Of a DNA stretch of 30,704 bases, positions 8,066-15,936 are shown piece after piece. The stretch's first letter is position 1; every line of letters begins with the position of its first letter. Made by a program: the position numbers and the translations under genes. The DNA is from JBOCEF01 sp047610385 (lineage in GTDB: Bacteria > Pseudomonadota > Alphaproteobacteria > Rhodobacterales > Rhodobacteraceae): assembly GCA_047610385.1 (NCBI GenBank), contig JBLGAC010000049.1, positions 1-30,704 on the forward strand. Reading direction: 5' to 3'. The notes under the pieces were generated by a model. It saw only the letters and a program-made list of their open reading frames with translations, was not told the origin of the DNA and searched no databases.

Positions 8066-8854
8066 ATGCGCATTCTCATCACCAATGACGACGGCATCAC
8101 GGCGCCCGGGCTGAAGGCCGCCGAAGACATCGCGCTTGAGCTCGCGGGCCCCGACGGAGAGGTCTGGGTTGTCGCGCCGGAAATGGAGCAGTCCGGCGTC
8201 TCGCACTGCATCAGCTACACCAAGCCGATGCGTCTGGTGGAGCTCGGCCCCCGGCGCTTCGCGGTGGACGGATCGCCGGCTGATTGCATCATCTGCGGGC
8301 TTAAGCACCTGATGACAGACACCCCACCAGACCTGATTCTGTCAGGCGTGAACCGCGGGCACAACGTGGCCGAAGACATCGTCTATTCCGGCACCGTCGG
8401 CGGGGCCATGGAGGGCGCGCTGCACCGCGTGCCGTCCATCGCGCTAAGCCAGTATTACGGTGCCGGGAATGTCGACCTCGACGACACGTTCGAAGCGGCG
8501 CGCCGCCACGGTGCCGATGCAGTGCGCAAGGTGCTGGAACTGGGCTTCGGCGACGGGACCGCACCCTATATGCCGTTCTGGAACATCAACTTCCCGCCGA
8601 TCCCCGGCGATCAGGTCAAGGGCGTGAAGGCTGCGCCCCAGGGCCGTCGCCCCGGCGGCGCATTCCAAATCAAGCCCGATGTGGCCCCGAACGGGCGGAC
8701 ATATTTCTGGCTGGCCCATGGGCGCGGCAACATCAACAGCCCGGCCGGCACCGACGCGCATGAATGCTCCGAAGGCTGGGTGACGGTCACGCCGCTGCGC
8801 GCCGATCTGACCGCGGTTGATGATCTGGCCCGCGCGCAGAAACTGTTGGGCTGA
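8066..8854 (+). CDS. surE: 5'/3'-nucleotidase SurE
   Basis: SurE is a metal-dependent survival phosphatase acting on nucleoside monophosphates and short polyphosphate. The 262-residue product begins MRILITNDDG, with the metal-binding D8 and D9, followed by the ligand serine in EQSGVSH, the GVNRGHN asparagine and the YSGTVGGAMEG loop, all family signatures. The start ATG at 8066 is preferred over an upstream TTG at 8054 because SurE proteins normally begin at this point. The ribosome binding site is weak (GGCGGA). In this group surE typically precedes pcm; here 532 bp separate them, so they may not share a transcript. Confidence 0.95.
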   Translation: MRILITNDDGITAPGLKAAEDIALELAGPDGEVWVVAPEMEQSGVSHCISYTKPMRLVELGPRRFAVDGSPADCIICGLKHLMTDTPPDLILSGVNRGHNVAEDIVYSGTVGGAMEGALHRVPSIALSQYYGAGNVDLDDTFEAARRHGADAVRKVLELGFGDGTAPYMPFWNINFPPIPGDQVKGVKAAPQGRRPGGAFQIKPDVAPNGRTYFWLAHGRGNINSPAGTDAHECSEGWVTVTPLRADLTAVDDLARAQKLLG

Positions 8855-8871
8855 CGGTCACCGCCTGGCCC

Positions 8872-8893
8872 AAGAATTTTAGCTAAAATTCTT
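8872..8893. repeat. Perfect 22-bp AT-rich palindrome downstream of surE
   Basis: AAGAATTTTAG followed by its exact reverse complement, 18 nt after the surE stop. It stands out as AT-rich in a GC-rich genome. It could fold as a hairpin in RNA or cruciform, or bind a dimeric protein. There is no T run after it, so it is not a standard terminator. Confidence 0.8.
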
Positions 8894-8900
8894 ACTGCAA

Positions 8901-8928
8901 TCCGCCCGGAACGCTGCGTCCGGGCGGA
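8901..8928. terminator. 10-bp GC-rich hairpin after surE
   Basis: TCCGCCCGGA (8901-8910) and TCCGGGCGGA (8919-8928) form a perfect 10-bp stem with an 8-nt loop. It follows the 22-bp palindrome by 7 nt. With no T tract, a role in surE transcript termination or 3'-end stabilisation is inferred. Confidence 0.6.
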
Positions 8929-9386
8929 AGGCGCAAATTCAAGGCCTAAGTCCCGGCGGCGCAGGGCCCACAGCCCAATTGCGCCCAGCATCAGGGCCAA
9001 AGTTGCCAGCCACGGTGGTGCCATCGCCTTCGATCACGAAGGCCCAAGGGTTCAGCAACGCCTTGAAGATGCCGTTCAGGTTGATGGTGCCGCCATAGGT
9101 GACCAAAGCGGGCCACGCGGCGCAGGCCATGATGAGAGACGCGGCAAAAGGCGACAATTTGATATGCCATTCGCGCTACAGCACATGTTGGGGCAGGCAG
9201 GCAAAAACCTCTCTGCCCGGCCACCCCGCAGTTTGCGTTGCCCATTCGCCGCGCATCGCGCCCGCCATGCGTGATGCGGGGCGTGGGCGCGCACGCTTGC
9301 TTGCGGCCCAGGCCATGGCCAGAATATGGTCGCGCAGGCGGCCGACCCCATCGGCGCATCGCCCGATTGCCAGACGCGAGGAGCGG
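8929..9386. other. Gene-poor region upstream of pcm
   Basis: Apart from the possible relic at 8939-9157, this stretch has no supported gene. Open frames on the plus strand continue upstream in the pcm frame to 9099, but that extension is arginine- and cysteine-rich with no family resemblance. The pcm promoter must lie here; no clear elements were recognised. Confidence 0.5.
8939..9157 (-). pseudogene. Possible decayed secreted or membrane protein gene with frameshift
   Basis: From 9157 (TTG) or 9130 (ATG) leftward, one frame reads a hydrophobic start (AASLIMACAAWPALV) and then VTYGGTINLNG and KALLNPWAFVIEGDGTTV with good codon bias. From about 9030 the bias moves to another frame, which reads APPWLATLALMLGAIGLWAL then RRRD: a membrane helix followed by arginines, like a PEP-CTERM or VPLPA-CTERM anchor. 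A one-base frameshift joining the two parts would give a short protein with a signal-like N-terminus and a C-terminal anchor. No ribosome binding site is obvious. This could be a relic or chance, and it is offered as a hypothesis. Confidence 0.3.
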
Positions 9387-10085
9387 ATGACCCAACATCG
9401 ACGCGGCGATCCGCACGCCGAAGACACCTTCGCCCCGCCCACCGAGGCTGAGGCGCGGATGCAGATTGTCTATGCCTTGCGCTCGCACGGGGTGACCGAC
9501 CCGCGGGTGTTGGCGGCGGTGGAGGCGACGCCCCGCGCGCTGTTCGTGGACCGGGCGTTCCGCGCCCGCGCGCACGAAGACACCGCGTTGCCGATCGCCT
9601 GCGGGCAGACCATCTCAGCGCCCTCAGTCGTCGGGATGATGACCCAGGCGCTGAACGTGACCTCGCGGTGCAAGGTGCTCGAGGTCGGGGCCGGGTCAGG
9701 CTATCAGACGGCGATCCTTGCGCGGCTTGCGCGCCGGGTCTACGCGGTGGAGCGTCATCGCCCGCTGGCACGCGCCACCCGCGCGTTGTTTGAGCGCGAA
9801 CTGGACCTGCCCAACGTCACGATCATGGCCGCAGATGGCGCGCTTGGCCTGCCCGATCAGGCGCCGTTCGACCGCATACTGCTGGCCGCCGCGGCAGAGG
9901 ACGTGCCGTCCCTGCTGCTTGATCAGTTGCGCATCGGCGGGATCATGGTGCTGCCGGTCGGCCAGTCAGATGACATCCAGCAGCTGATCCGCATCGAAAA
10001 GACTGAAAACGGCCCGATTTATTCGGAATTGTCACCCGTGCGATTCGTACCACTGCTTGAGGGCCTTGCAGCGGACGTGGACTGA
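9387..10085 (+). CDS. pcm: Protein-L-isoaspartate O-methyltransferase
   Basis: PCM methylates isoaspartyl residues with S-adenosylmethionine, starting repair of aged proteins. The 232-residue product has the pre-motif GQTISAPSVVGMM (usual form GQTISQP), SAM motif I VLEVGAGSGYQTA, then VYAVERH and the post-I strand, motif II FDRILLAAAA, and motif III LRIGGIMVLPVG. The start ATG at 9387 has GAGGAG only 3 nt upstream. An internal Met at residue 25 (MQIVYALRSHG) marks where the conserved domain begins, so the true start is somewhat uncertain. The gene is followed 67 nt later by the NlpD-like gene, in the order often seen in this group. Confidence 0.92.
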   Translation: MTQHRRGDPHAEDTFAPPTEAEARMQIVYALRSHGVTDPRVLAAVEATPRALFVDRAFRARAHEDTALPIACGQTISAPSVVGMMTQALNVTSRCKVLEVGAGSGYQTAILARLARRVYAVERHRPLARATRALFERELDLPNVTIMAADGALGLPDQAPFDRILLAAAAEDVPSLLLDQLRIGGIMVLPVGQSDDIQQLIRIEKTENGPIYSELSPVRFVPLLEGLAADVD

Positions 10086-10152
10086 GCGCAGGACAACAAT
10101 CAACGTCGCCCCGGCATAAGGGCGCGCAGGACCATTGAGGAGAGCCGACCCG

Positions 10153-11583
10153 ATGCATCCCCAAGCGTTGCTCCGGACCCGCGCGTTGCGCGCCGCCCTT
10201 TTGATCGGCGTCTCGGCGCTGGCATCCGCCTGCGCGGGGGATCAGGACCCCGCGCCAGTGGATTACAAAGGCACGGCCCCCGCGCCAACCGCGCCCGCCC
10301 CTGCGCCCGCGCCCGCGCCCGACTACTCAGTCGACCCGACGCCCGATGACCGCGGCTTGATCATCTATGACGACTACGCGATGGCGATTGCACGGCCAGG
10401 CGACTCGCTGGACGCCATTGCGGCGCGCACAGGGGCCGGGGCCGCGGACATTTCGGCCTATAACGGGCTGCCGTCAGGGTATGTGCCACGCGCGGGCGAT
10501 GAACTGGTGCTGCCGCCAAAAATCGGCGGCTATGCACGCGCCATTGTCGCCGCCGTCCCCACCGCCGCACCGCTGTCACAGATCACACCCCTGTCCCAGC
10601 CTTCGCCACTGTCTGAGCCCGCGCCGCTGTCCGAACCTGCGCCCGCCGCGGGCGGCTGGTCCGAGGCCCGGATTGCCGAAGCCATCGCCCGCGGCGAGGC
10701 AGCGCCCGCCGCTCCATTGCCCGATGCCCAGTCGCCTGGTGCCGTGTCGCCTGGTGCCGTGTCGCCTGGTGCCGTGTCCCCAGATCCGCGTGACATCGTT
10801 TACTATGAGGTCGCGCAAGGCGAAACGCTGTTCGCCATCGCGCGCCGCTTTGGCGTGTCGGTAGAATCGCTGGCGCAGTGGAACGCCATCTCCGGCCCCG
10901 GCTATTCGGTGTCGGCAGGCCAAGTGCTGACCATTCCCGCCAATGACCGCGCAACCATCGCCCGCACAGAGGCTGGCCTAGTGCAGGTCCCCGGTGCAGG
11001 CATCGCCGCCCCGGTGCCCAAAAGCGCCAGCGACCCGCTGCCGCGCGATACGCTGACGCCGGTGCCGATCGCGTCGCCGCAGCTAAATCAGTATCAGGAA
11101 ACCACGCAGGTGGACGCCACGCTTGCCCTGCCCGCCGCGGCACCCACCGCACCGTCAGCGCCTGTGACCGTGATCCCCACGCCTGACTCGCAGGCCACGA
11201 CGGCTGATGATGTCGGTCGCTTCACCCCGCCGGTGCCCGGCCCGATTGTGATCCCCTATGACCGCAGCACCGGGCCAAACCAGAATGACGGCGTCGATTT
11301 CGCCGCCCAGCCTGGCGATCCAGTGCGCGCGGCAGGCGACGGCACCGTGGCGCTGGTGTCCACGTCGCTGGGCGATTGGGGCAGCATCGTGTTGATCCGT
11401 CATGGTTCGGAATACATGACCGTCTATGGACGGCTTGGGACCATCGCGGTCACCAAGGGCCAAGAGGTCAAGCGCGGCGACACGGTCGGTGCCGTTGCCG
11501 CCCCCAACGAAGGCGGCCGCGCGATGGTGCATTTCGAAGTGCGGCGCGGGGCGTTCTCAGAAGACCCGGCCAGCTTTTTCTGA
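10153..11583 (+). CDS. nlpD: NlpD-like lipoprotein with two LysM domains and a degenerate M23 domain
   Basis: The 476-residue product has a lipoprotein-type signal ending at C27 (SALASAC) and an Ala-Pro-rich spacer. LysM 1 is at about 76-120, a Pro/Ser repeat region at about 138-211, LysM 2 at about 216-262, a linker, and a LytM/M23 domain at about 362-476. Zinc and catalytic positions of M23 are mostly lost: the first His of HxxxD is N378 (D382 is kept), the YxH histidine is R427, and HxH is M458-V-H460. This matches NlpD and EnvC, which do not cut peptidoglycan but activate amidases during cell division. The start ATG has GAGGAGAG 8 nt upstream. The protein should sit in the envelope, bound to peptidoglycan through LysM. 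Confidence 0.88.
   Translation: MHPQALLRTRALRAALLIGVSALASACAGDQDPAPVDYKGTAPAPTAPAPAPAPAPDYSVDPTPDDRGLIIYDDYAMAIARPGDSLDAIAARTGAGAADISAYNGLPSGYVPRAGDELVLPPKIGGYARAIVAAVPTAAPLSQITPLSQPSPLSEPAPLSEPAPAAGGWSEARIAEAIARGEAAPAAPLPDAQSPGAVSPGAVSPGAVSPDPRDIVYYEVAQGETLFAIARRFGVSVESLAQWNAISGPGYSVSAGQVLTIPANDRATIARTEAGLVQVPGAGIAAPVPKSASDPLPRDTLTPVPIASPQLNQYQETTQVDATLALPAAAPTAPSAPVTVIPTPDSQATTADDVGRFTPPVPGPIVIPYDRSTGPNQNDGVDFAAQPGDPVRAAGDGTVALVSTSLGDWGSIVLIRHGSEYMTVYGRLGTIAVTKGQEVKRGDTVGAVAAPNEGGRAMVHFEVRRGAFSEDPASFF
10731..10775 (+). repeat. Three perfect 15-bp tandem repeats inside nlpD
   Basis: GTCGCCTGGTGCCGT is repeated exactly three times and encodes SPGAV x3 in the linker between the two LysM domains. 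Exact DNA identity points to recent expansion; copy number is likely to vary between strains. Confidence 0.9.
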
Positions 11584-11844
11584 GGGCATGAGGGAACGCC
11601 AGCTTTCATGTCCGTCGCGGCCGGGTGCATGGCTGGGCATAATCCGTGCATTCCACGGCGTCGCGCCATGACGCGCGGCGCGCAGGACCTTGCAGGACGC
11701 AGGGATCGGCGATCCAGGGCCATGGCTGCCGCGGGCGGTGCTGAAACATTGGTGCGCGCAGCACCGAGTTGGCGGTTGGGTGCGCATCTGGTGCACCTGC
11801 GCCATCTTCGCAATTTTATGGCCGATGCTGGCCCGACCGCAGGT

Positions 11845-12714
11845 CTAGAGCGAGATCTTCACGCCCCGCCGCCCCGCCAGATCGGTGATGAACTGCCACG
11901 CCACGCGGCCTGAGATGCCGCCGCGGGTCTGGCGCCATTCGATCGCCTCTGCACGCAATTCGTCATCACCGATGTCGATGCCCACTGCGTCGCGATACCG
12001 CCCGATCATCGACAGGAAATCATCCTGCGAGCAGGCGTGAAAGCCCAGCCACAGCCCGAACCGGTCCGACAGCGACACCTTTTCCTCGACCGCCTCAGAC
12101 GGGTTGATCGCGGTGGAGCGTTCGTTTTCAATCATGTCGCGCGGCATCAGATGGCGGCGGTTAGAGGTGGCGTAGAACAGCACGTTCTCAGGCCGCCCTT
12201 CGACCCCACCATCGAGCACAGCCTTCAGCGATTTGTAATGACTGTCATCGTGATCGAACGAAAGATCGTCGCAAAACAGCACAAACCGCACGTCCGGCGC
12301 GCCGCGCAGCAGGTTCATCAGGCGGCCAACGGTGGGAATGTCCTCACGCTGGATCTCGACCAGCTTGATCGCACCTTTGCGTTCTGCATTAAGCGCTGCG
12401 TGCACCGCCTTGACTAGGCTGGATTTTCCCATCCCACGCGCACCCCAGAGCAGCGCGTTGTTCGCCGGCAGCCCGTCCGCAAAGCGCCGGGTGTTGTCGA
12501 GCAGCGTGTCGCGGGACCGGTCCACGCCGACCAGCAGTTCAATCGGCACGCGCGACACTTTGGGCGTCGGGTCAAGCCGGTCCGGCGCTGCATGCCAGAC
12601 GAACGCATCGGCGAGGCTGGTGTCGGGCACCACGGCGGGGGGCGGGCTGATCCGCTCCAACGCCGCGGCGATGCGTTCCAGTGCCTCAGCCGCGCGGTCG
12701 GGGGCCGCGATCAT
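11845..12714 (-). CDS. DUF815-family AAA ATPase
   Basis: A 289-residue predicted P-loop ATPase. Walker A is GARGMGKSS (91-99), Walker B is FVLFCDDLSFD (144-154), and sensor 1 is YATSNRRHL (181-189). Further conserved segments are LVEIQREDI and SDRFGLWLGFH. An N-terminal helix (about 1-25) precedes the ATPase domain. The architecture fits the DUF815 (COG2607) family, whose cellular role is not established. The start ATG (12714-12712) overlaps the tatC stop as ATGA, so it is coupled to tatC. It is the last gene of the leftward tat cluster, converging on nlpD. Between them (11584-11844) no gene or clear terminator was seen. Confidence 0.85.
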   Translation of the reverse strand: MIAAPDRAAEALERIAAALERISPPPAVVPDTSLADAFVWHAAPDRLDPTPKVSRVPIELLVGVDRSRDTLLDNTRRFADGLPANNALLWGARGMGKSSLVKAVHAALNAERKGAIKLVEIQREDIPTVGRLMNLLRGAPDVRFVLFCDDLSFDHDDSHYKSLKAVLDGGVEGRPENVLFYATSNRRHLMPRDMIENERSTAINPSEAVEEKVSLSDRFGLWLGFHACSQDDFLSMIGRYRDAVGIDIGDDELRAEAIEWRQTRGGISGRVAWQFITDLAGRRGVKISL

Positions 12715-13532
12715 TCGTCGTCCTCATCGTCCACGATGCCGTCGGCCAGATCGCGGGCACGGCGACGCTTCTCGCTCATTCGCACCAATACGATTGAGAT
12801 TTCGTAGAGCAGATAGATCGGGATGCCGAGGCCAAGCTGGCTGATCGGATCGGGGGGCGTCAGGATCGCGGCAGCAGCGGCGATCACCACCACCGCGTAT
12901 TTGCGCATGCCCGACAGACCCTTGGCAGTCACCAACCCGGCGCGCCCCATCAAGGTCAGCAGCACTGGCAGCTGGAAACAGATCCCGAATGCCAGGATGA
13001 AGGTCATCATCAGGTCAAGATATTCACGCACCCGGCCCAGAAATTCGGTGGAGGTCGCCACTTCCTCCGACGTGTTGGTACCGTAGTCGAGGAAGAACCC
13101 CATCGCCATCGGTGCCACGAAGAAATACACCAAGGATGCGCCCATAAAGAACAGCACCGGTGTCGCCGCAAGGAATGGCCAGAAGGCGCTTTGTTCGTTC
13201 TTGTAAAGGCCCGGCGCAACGAATTTCCAGACCTGCATGGCGATCACTGGAAAGGCCAGGAAAAGCCCTCCGAACAGCGCCACGCGAAGGTCAGTGAAGA
13301 ATTTTTCCTGCGCCGCGGTGAACACCAAGCGGGGTTCAAGCCCGCGCTCAACCAACGCGATGTTCAGGGGCCGGGTCAGCAGATCGAACAGCTCCGTCGC
13401 GAAGATGAAGCAGACGATCATCGAAACCGCAAGCGCAACCACGGCCCAAATAAGCCGGGTGCGCAATTCGGTCAGATGGGCAATCAGCGGGGCCTTGGAG
13501 GCGTCGATTTCGTCGTCGTTCACGGTGCTCAC
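12711..13532 (-). CDS. tatC: Sec-independent protein translocase TatC
   Basis: TatC is the membrane receptor for twin-arginine signal peptides and forms the core of the translocase with TatB and TatA. The 273-residue product has the N-terminal HLTELRTRLIW motif, which precedes the first of six predicted transmembrane segments, the FFTDLRVALFGG periplasmic cap region and a PDPISQLGLGIPIYLLYE segment near the last helices. An acidic C-terminal tail (IVDDEDDE) ends the protein. The GTG start at 13532 has AAGGA 7 nt upstream and lies 11 nt after the tatB stop; the short spacings indicate one transcript with tatB and the downstream ATPase. Confidence 0.96.
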   Translation of the reverse strand: MSTVNDDEIDASKAPLIAHLTELRTRLIWAVVALAVSMIVCFIFATELFDLLTRPLNIALVERGLEPRLVFTAAQEKFFTDLRVALFGGLFLAFPVIAMQVWKFVAPGLYKNEQSAFWPFLAATPVLFFMGASLVYFFVAPMAMGFFLDYGTNTSEEVATSTEFLGRVREYLDLMMTFILAFGICFQLPVLLTLMGRAGLVTAKGLSGMRKYAVVVIAAAAAILTPPDPISQLGLGIPIYLLYEISIVLVRMSEKRRRARDLADGIVDDEDDE

Positions 13533-13543
13533 GCTGCGATCCT

Positions 13544-14041
13544 TCAGACGCCGGACGAAGGCTTGGCGGCCCCGTCCTCATCACGCTTCTTGGCAAGTTC
13601 GCCTTCAAGCTCAGCAGCGCTGCGGTCAATCTCGGCGCTGCGCTCCGCCTCAGCAGCAGCTTTGGCGGCGGCCTGGGCCTTGGTGGCCTGCTCAGCCTCC
13701 CACGCGGCATTTTCCACGTTGTCGGCAGCATCGTGAGACCCGGGCTCTGGCGCTTTGGGCGCGGCGTCGGGCTTCATGATGTTTTGAGCGTATTTTTTGG
13801 GGCTGGCGGACCCAACCGTGTCGGACCACTTGGTCATGTCGCGCTTGATGTCGGTGAATTCCTTCACGTCCGCCTCACGCGCTGCGTCTTCCATGGCACC
13901 TTGGAATTCACGGGCCATGCCGCGCGCCTTGGCCACCATGCGGCCAGCATTGCGCAGCATGCCGGGCAGTTCCTTGGGACCCACCACGATCAGCGCCAGC
14001 GCGCCGATCACCAGAAGTTCGCTCAAGCCAATGTCGAGCAT
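13544..14041 (-). CDS. tatB: Sec-independent protein translocase TatB
   Basis: TatB works with TatC to recognise Tat substrates. The 165-residue protein begins MLDIGLSELLVIGALALIVV, with the Glu (E8) in the short membrane helix typical of TatB, then the hinge GPKELP, an amphipathic helix (MLRNAGRMVAKARG) and a long charged, Ala/Glu-rich tail (about 95-165), as in alphaproteobacterial TatB. AAAGG lies about 9 nt before the ATG. It is 217 bp downstream of tatA and 11 bp upstream of tatC. Confidence 0.95.
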   Translation of the reverse strand: MLDIGLSELLVIGALALIVVGPKELPGMLRNAGRMVAKARGMAREFQGAMEDAAREADVKEFTDIKRDMTKWSDTVGSASPKKYAQNIMKPDAAPKAPEPGSHDAADNVENAAWEAEQATKAQAAAKAAAEAERSAEIDRSAAELEGELAKKRDEDGAAKPSSGV

Positions 14042-14228
14042 CCGATCAGCCTTTCAGGAAAGCCCGCACCACCGCGGAACATCCGGCGCACGGACCGTCA
14101 CCGCCACAGGACGGCGCGGTAGAACTGGGGCCAGCGCCGTGCAGGACGCGCGGCGGGGGCAGAACGCACGGCGTGCGGCGGGGGGCAGAACGTTCAGCGC
14201 GGGCGCGCGGCGAGGCAGGCTCGCCCAA

Positions 14229-14251
14229 GCCGCCCCACGGGGGGGGGCGGC
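14229..14251 (-). terminator. Hairpin and G9 run just after tatA
   Basis: GCCGCCCC (14229-14236) and GGGGCGGC (14244-14251) form a perfect 8-bp stem 7 nt beyond the tatA stop on the leftward strand. The loop and stem include nine consecutive G (14239-14247). There is no T tract, so it may be a partial terminator or an RNA stabiliser between tatA and tatB. Confidence 0.5.
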
Positions 14252-14258
14252 GGCGCGC

Positions 14259-14483
14259 TCAGGCTTCTTTTTTCTCGGCTTTGGCCGGGGTCACGTCAAT
14301 GGCGGCATCGCCGGTCTCGTCGACCTTTTTGGCGGGCTCATCATCGATGTCCTCAGCCATGCCTTTTTTGAAGCTTTTGATGCCTTTGGCCACGTCACCC
14401 ATCAGGCCGGAGATCTTGCCCCGCCCGAACAGCAGAACGACCAAGATCGCGATGATCACGATTTGCCAGGGACCAAGACTCAT
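14259..14483 (-). CDS. tatA: Sec-independent protein translocase TatA
   Basis: TatA multimerises to form the passage for folded proteins across the inner membrane. The 74-residue product has the short N-terminal membrane helix (MSLGPWQIVIIAILVVLLF), the FGRGKI hinge, an amphipathic helix (SGLMGDVAKGIKSFKKGM) and an acidic, Lys-rich tail. The start ATG has AGGAG 7 nt upstream. The 217-bp gap to tatB, holding a strong hairpin, suggests that tatA is made in excess over tatB and tatC, as is usual for this complex. Confidence 0.95.
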   Translation of the reverse strand: MSLGPWQIVIIAILVVLLFGRGKISGLMGDVAKGIKSFKKGMAEDIDDEPAKKVDETGDAAIDVTPAKAEKKEA

Positions 14484-14654
14484 CGGAATACTCCTAAACT
14501 CGGCGCTTTGCTGTCTGCAGCGCTGCGTCGGCGACTGTTGAGGGGGGCGCAGCCGCGCCGACCCATGCTCATCCCCTTATCTATGGGATCGGAAGGGGGG
14601 TTGAAAGGGGCGATCTTATCTGGCGCAGCGTTTGACCCGCAAAGACTGCGGCGG

Positions 14655-15764
14655 TCAGGGCCCACTGTGCTGCGCGGCGAACAGAAAGCAGCGGTCGCGG
14701 CGCATGGACAGCCACAGCCCGGCACCCTTTTCAGGCATATAGGCACCCGGCACCGTGGCGCGCAGCACGGTCCCGTCATGGTCCATGCGCAATTCGATCA
14801 GGCTTTCGGACCCCATGAACCGCGCGCGCTCAACCACGCAGCGCGCCGGGGCACCGTGGGCCGAGGACGGGCGCGGCCCACCATTGCCAAGATCAGGGTC
14901 GATTTTCAGGTGCTGGGGGCGGATCACAATTTCCACCTCAGCGCCTTCGACAAGGCCCGGCGGCGACAGGAACAGCCCGAACGGCGTGTCGATCTGGCGC
15001 GACCGCGCAACGCCTTTGATCACGTTGATGTCGGAAAAGAACGCCGCCGCGCGCCGGTCTACCGGGTAGTTGTAGACGTGATACGGCGCGCCGATCTGCA
15101 CGATCCGGCCGTCGCGCATCAGGGCCACGCGGTCGGCCATGCGCATTGCCTCGTCGGGTTCGTGGGTGACCAGCAGCACCCCGGCGCCTTCTTCCTTCAG
15201 GACCGACAGTGCCTCGTCGCGCACTTCGTCGCGCAGGCGTTTGTCGAGCCCCGAGAACGGCTCATCCATCAGCATCACCCGGGGCTTGGGCGCGAGGGCG
15301 CGGGCCAGCGCAACGCGCTGCTGCTCACCCCCCGAAAGCTGGTGGGGATATTTCGTTTCATACCCCGCAAGACCCACACGCCGCAGCTGGTCCGCCGCCG
15401 CCGCCCGCCGCCCGCCGCGCTTCAGCCCGAAGGCGACGTTGTCGGCGACGTTCAGATGCGGAAACAACGCAAAATCCTGAAACATCAGCCCAATTGACCG
15501 CGCCTCAGGCGGCGCATGACGGCGGTCATCAGACACCACCGCGCCATCGAGCGCGACAGATCCCGCGCTTTGCCGTTCAACCCCGGCGGCGATCCGCAGC
15601 GTGGTGGATTTTCCGCAGCCCGACGGCCCAAGCAGGCAGACGATTTCCCCCTCGGCAACATCAAGGGTCAGATCCTCAACAACCGCCTTGCCGTCATAAA
15701 TGCGCGAGATGCCGTTCAGCGACAGGCGGGGGGGCTTTTCGGTCAAGTGGTCCTCATCCGCCAT
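14655..15764 (-). CDS. ABC transporter ATP-binding protein, Fe(III)/FbpC-like
   Basis: A 369-residue importer-type ATPase with Walker A GPSGCGKS (46-53), Q-loop MFQDFALFPHL, signature LSGGEQQR, Walker B VMLMDEPFSGLD and switch His in LVTHEPDEA. A C-terminal TOBE-like regulatory domain follows (about 245-369). The overall form matches the FbpC/PotA group for iron(III), polyamine or sulfate uptake, and FbpC is the closest by feel. No permease or binding-protein gene is adjacent, so its partners must be encoded elsewhere. The ATG at 15764 has no strong ribosome binding site. It lies 171 bp before tatA in the same direction. Confidence 0.85.
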   Translation of the reverse strand: MADEDHLTEKPPRLSLNGISRIYDGKAVVEDLTLDVAEGEIVCLLGPSGCGKSTTLRIAAGVERQSAGSVALDGAVVSDDRRHAPPEARSIGLMFQDFALFPHLNVADNVAFGLKRGGRRAAAADQLRRVGLAGYETKYPHQLSGGEQQRVALARALAPKPRVMLMDEPFSGLDKRLRDEVRDEALSVLKEEGAGVLLVTHEPDEAMRMADRVALMRDGRIVQIGAPYHVYNYPVDRRAAAFFSDINVIKGVARSRQIDTPFGLFLSPPGLVEGAEVEIVIRPQHLKIDPDLGNGGPRPSSAHGAPARCVVERARFMGSESLIELRMDHDGTVLRATVPGAYMPEKGAGLWLSMRRDRCFLFAAQHSGP

Positions 15765-15789
15765 GTCCGGCCGCGTGCGGCGCTATCTT

Positions 15790-15800
15790 ACCAAATTGGT
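15790..15800. promoter_or_regulatory. ACCAA-A-TTGGT dyad upstream of the ABC ATPase gene
   Basis: A perfect 5-bp dyad with one central base, 26 nt upstream of the ABC ATPase start codon. Its position would suit an operator, but no regulator is adjacent and the motif is short, so this is tentative. Confidence 0.25.
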
Positions 15801-15896
15801 CAGGTTCAGCAGCGCAGATATCAACCGACGCACGAAAGAGCAAGCCAACCCCTGCCAGGGTGGGCGAACGGAGACAACGCCCCAATTCGCCCACCC

Positions 15897-15922
15897 CAGT
15901 TCGCCCGCCCCGGCGAGGGGCC
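15897..15922. repeat. Dispersed 26-bp intergenic repeat, copy 1
   Basis: The 26 bp from 15897 differ from 24067-24092 at one position. The core GCCCCGGCGAGGGGC can fold as CCCC/GGGG around a 5-nt loop. Both copies lie shortly downstream of leftward genes (here 15 bp past the dehydrogenase stop), which suggests a terminator-like or REP-like element. A looser related copy (AATTCGCCCACCCC) lies just before it. Confidence 0.6.
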
Positions 15923-15936
15923 CCCGGCGAAGGTTC

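Noticed and set aside
9099..9386. In-frame upstream extension of pcm
   Set aside because: The added residues are Arg/Cys-rich and unlike any methyltransferase N-terminus, and a ribosome binding site sits before 9387.
10731..10775. CRISPR-like array
   Set aside because: The 15-bp units are contiguous, without spacers, and lie in frame within a coding linker.
14526..14561. Hairpin upstream of tatA
   Set aside because: A 7-bp stem with a 22-nt loop is weak and could be chance in GC-rich DNA.
13797..15497. 566-codon rightward frame over the tat/ABC region
   Set aside because: It is antisense to well-supported tatB, tatA and the ABC ATPase. Long antisense frames are common in high-GC genomes.
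15790..15800. GntR-type operator
   Set aside because: The dyad is ACCA..TGGT, the opposite orientation to the TGGT..ACCA core of FadR-type sites, so only a generic dyad is reported.
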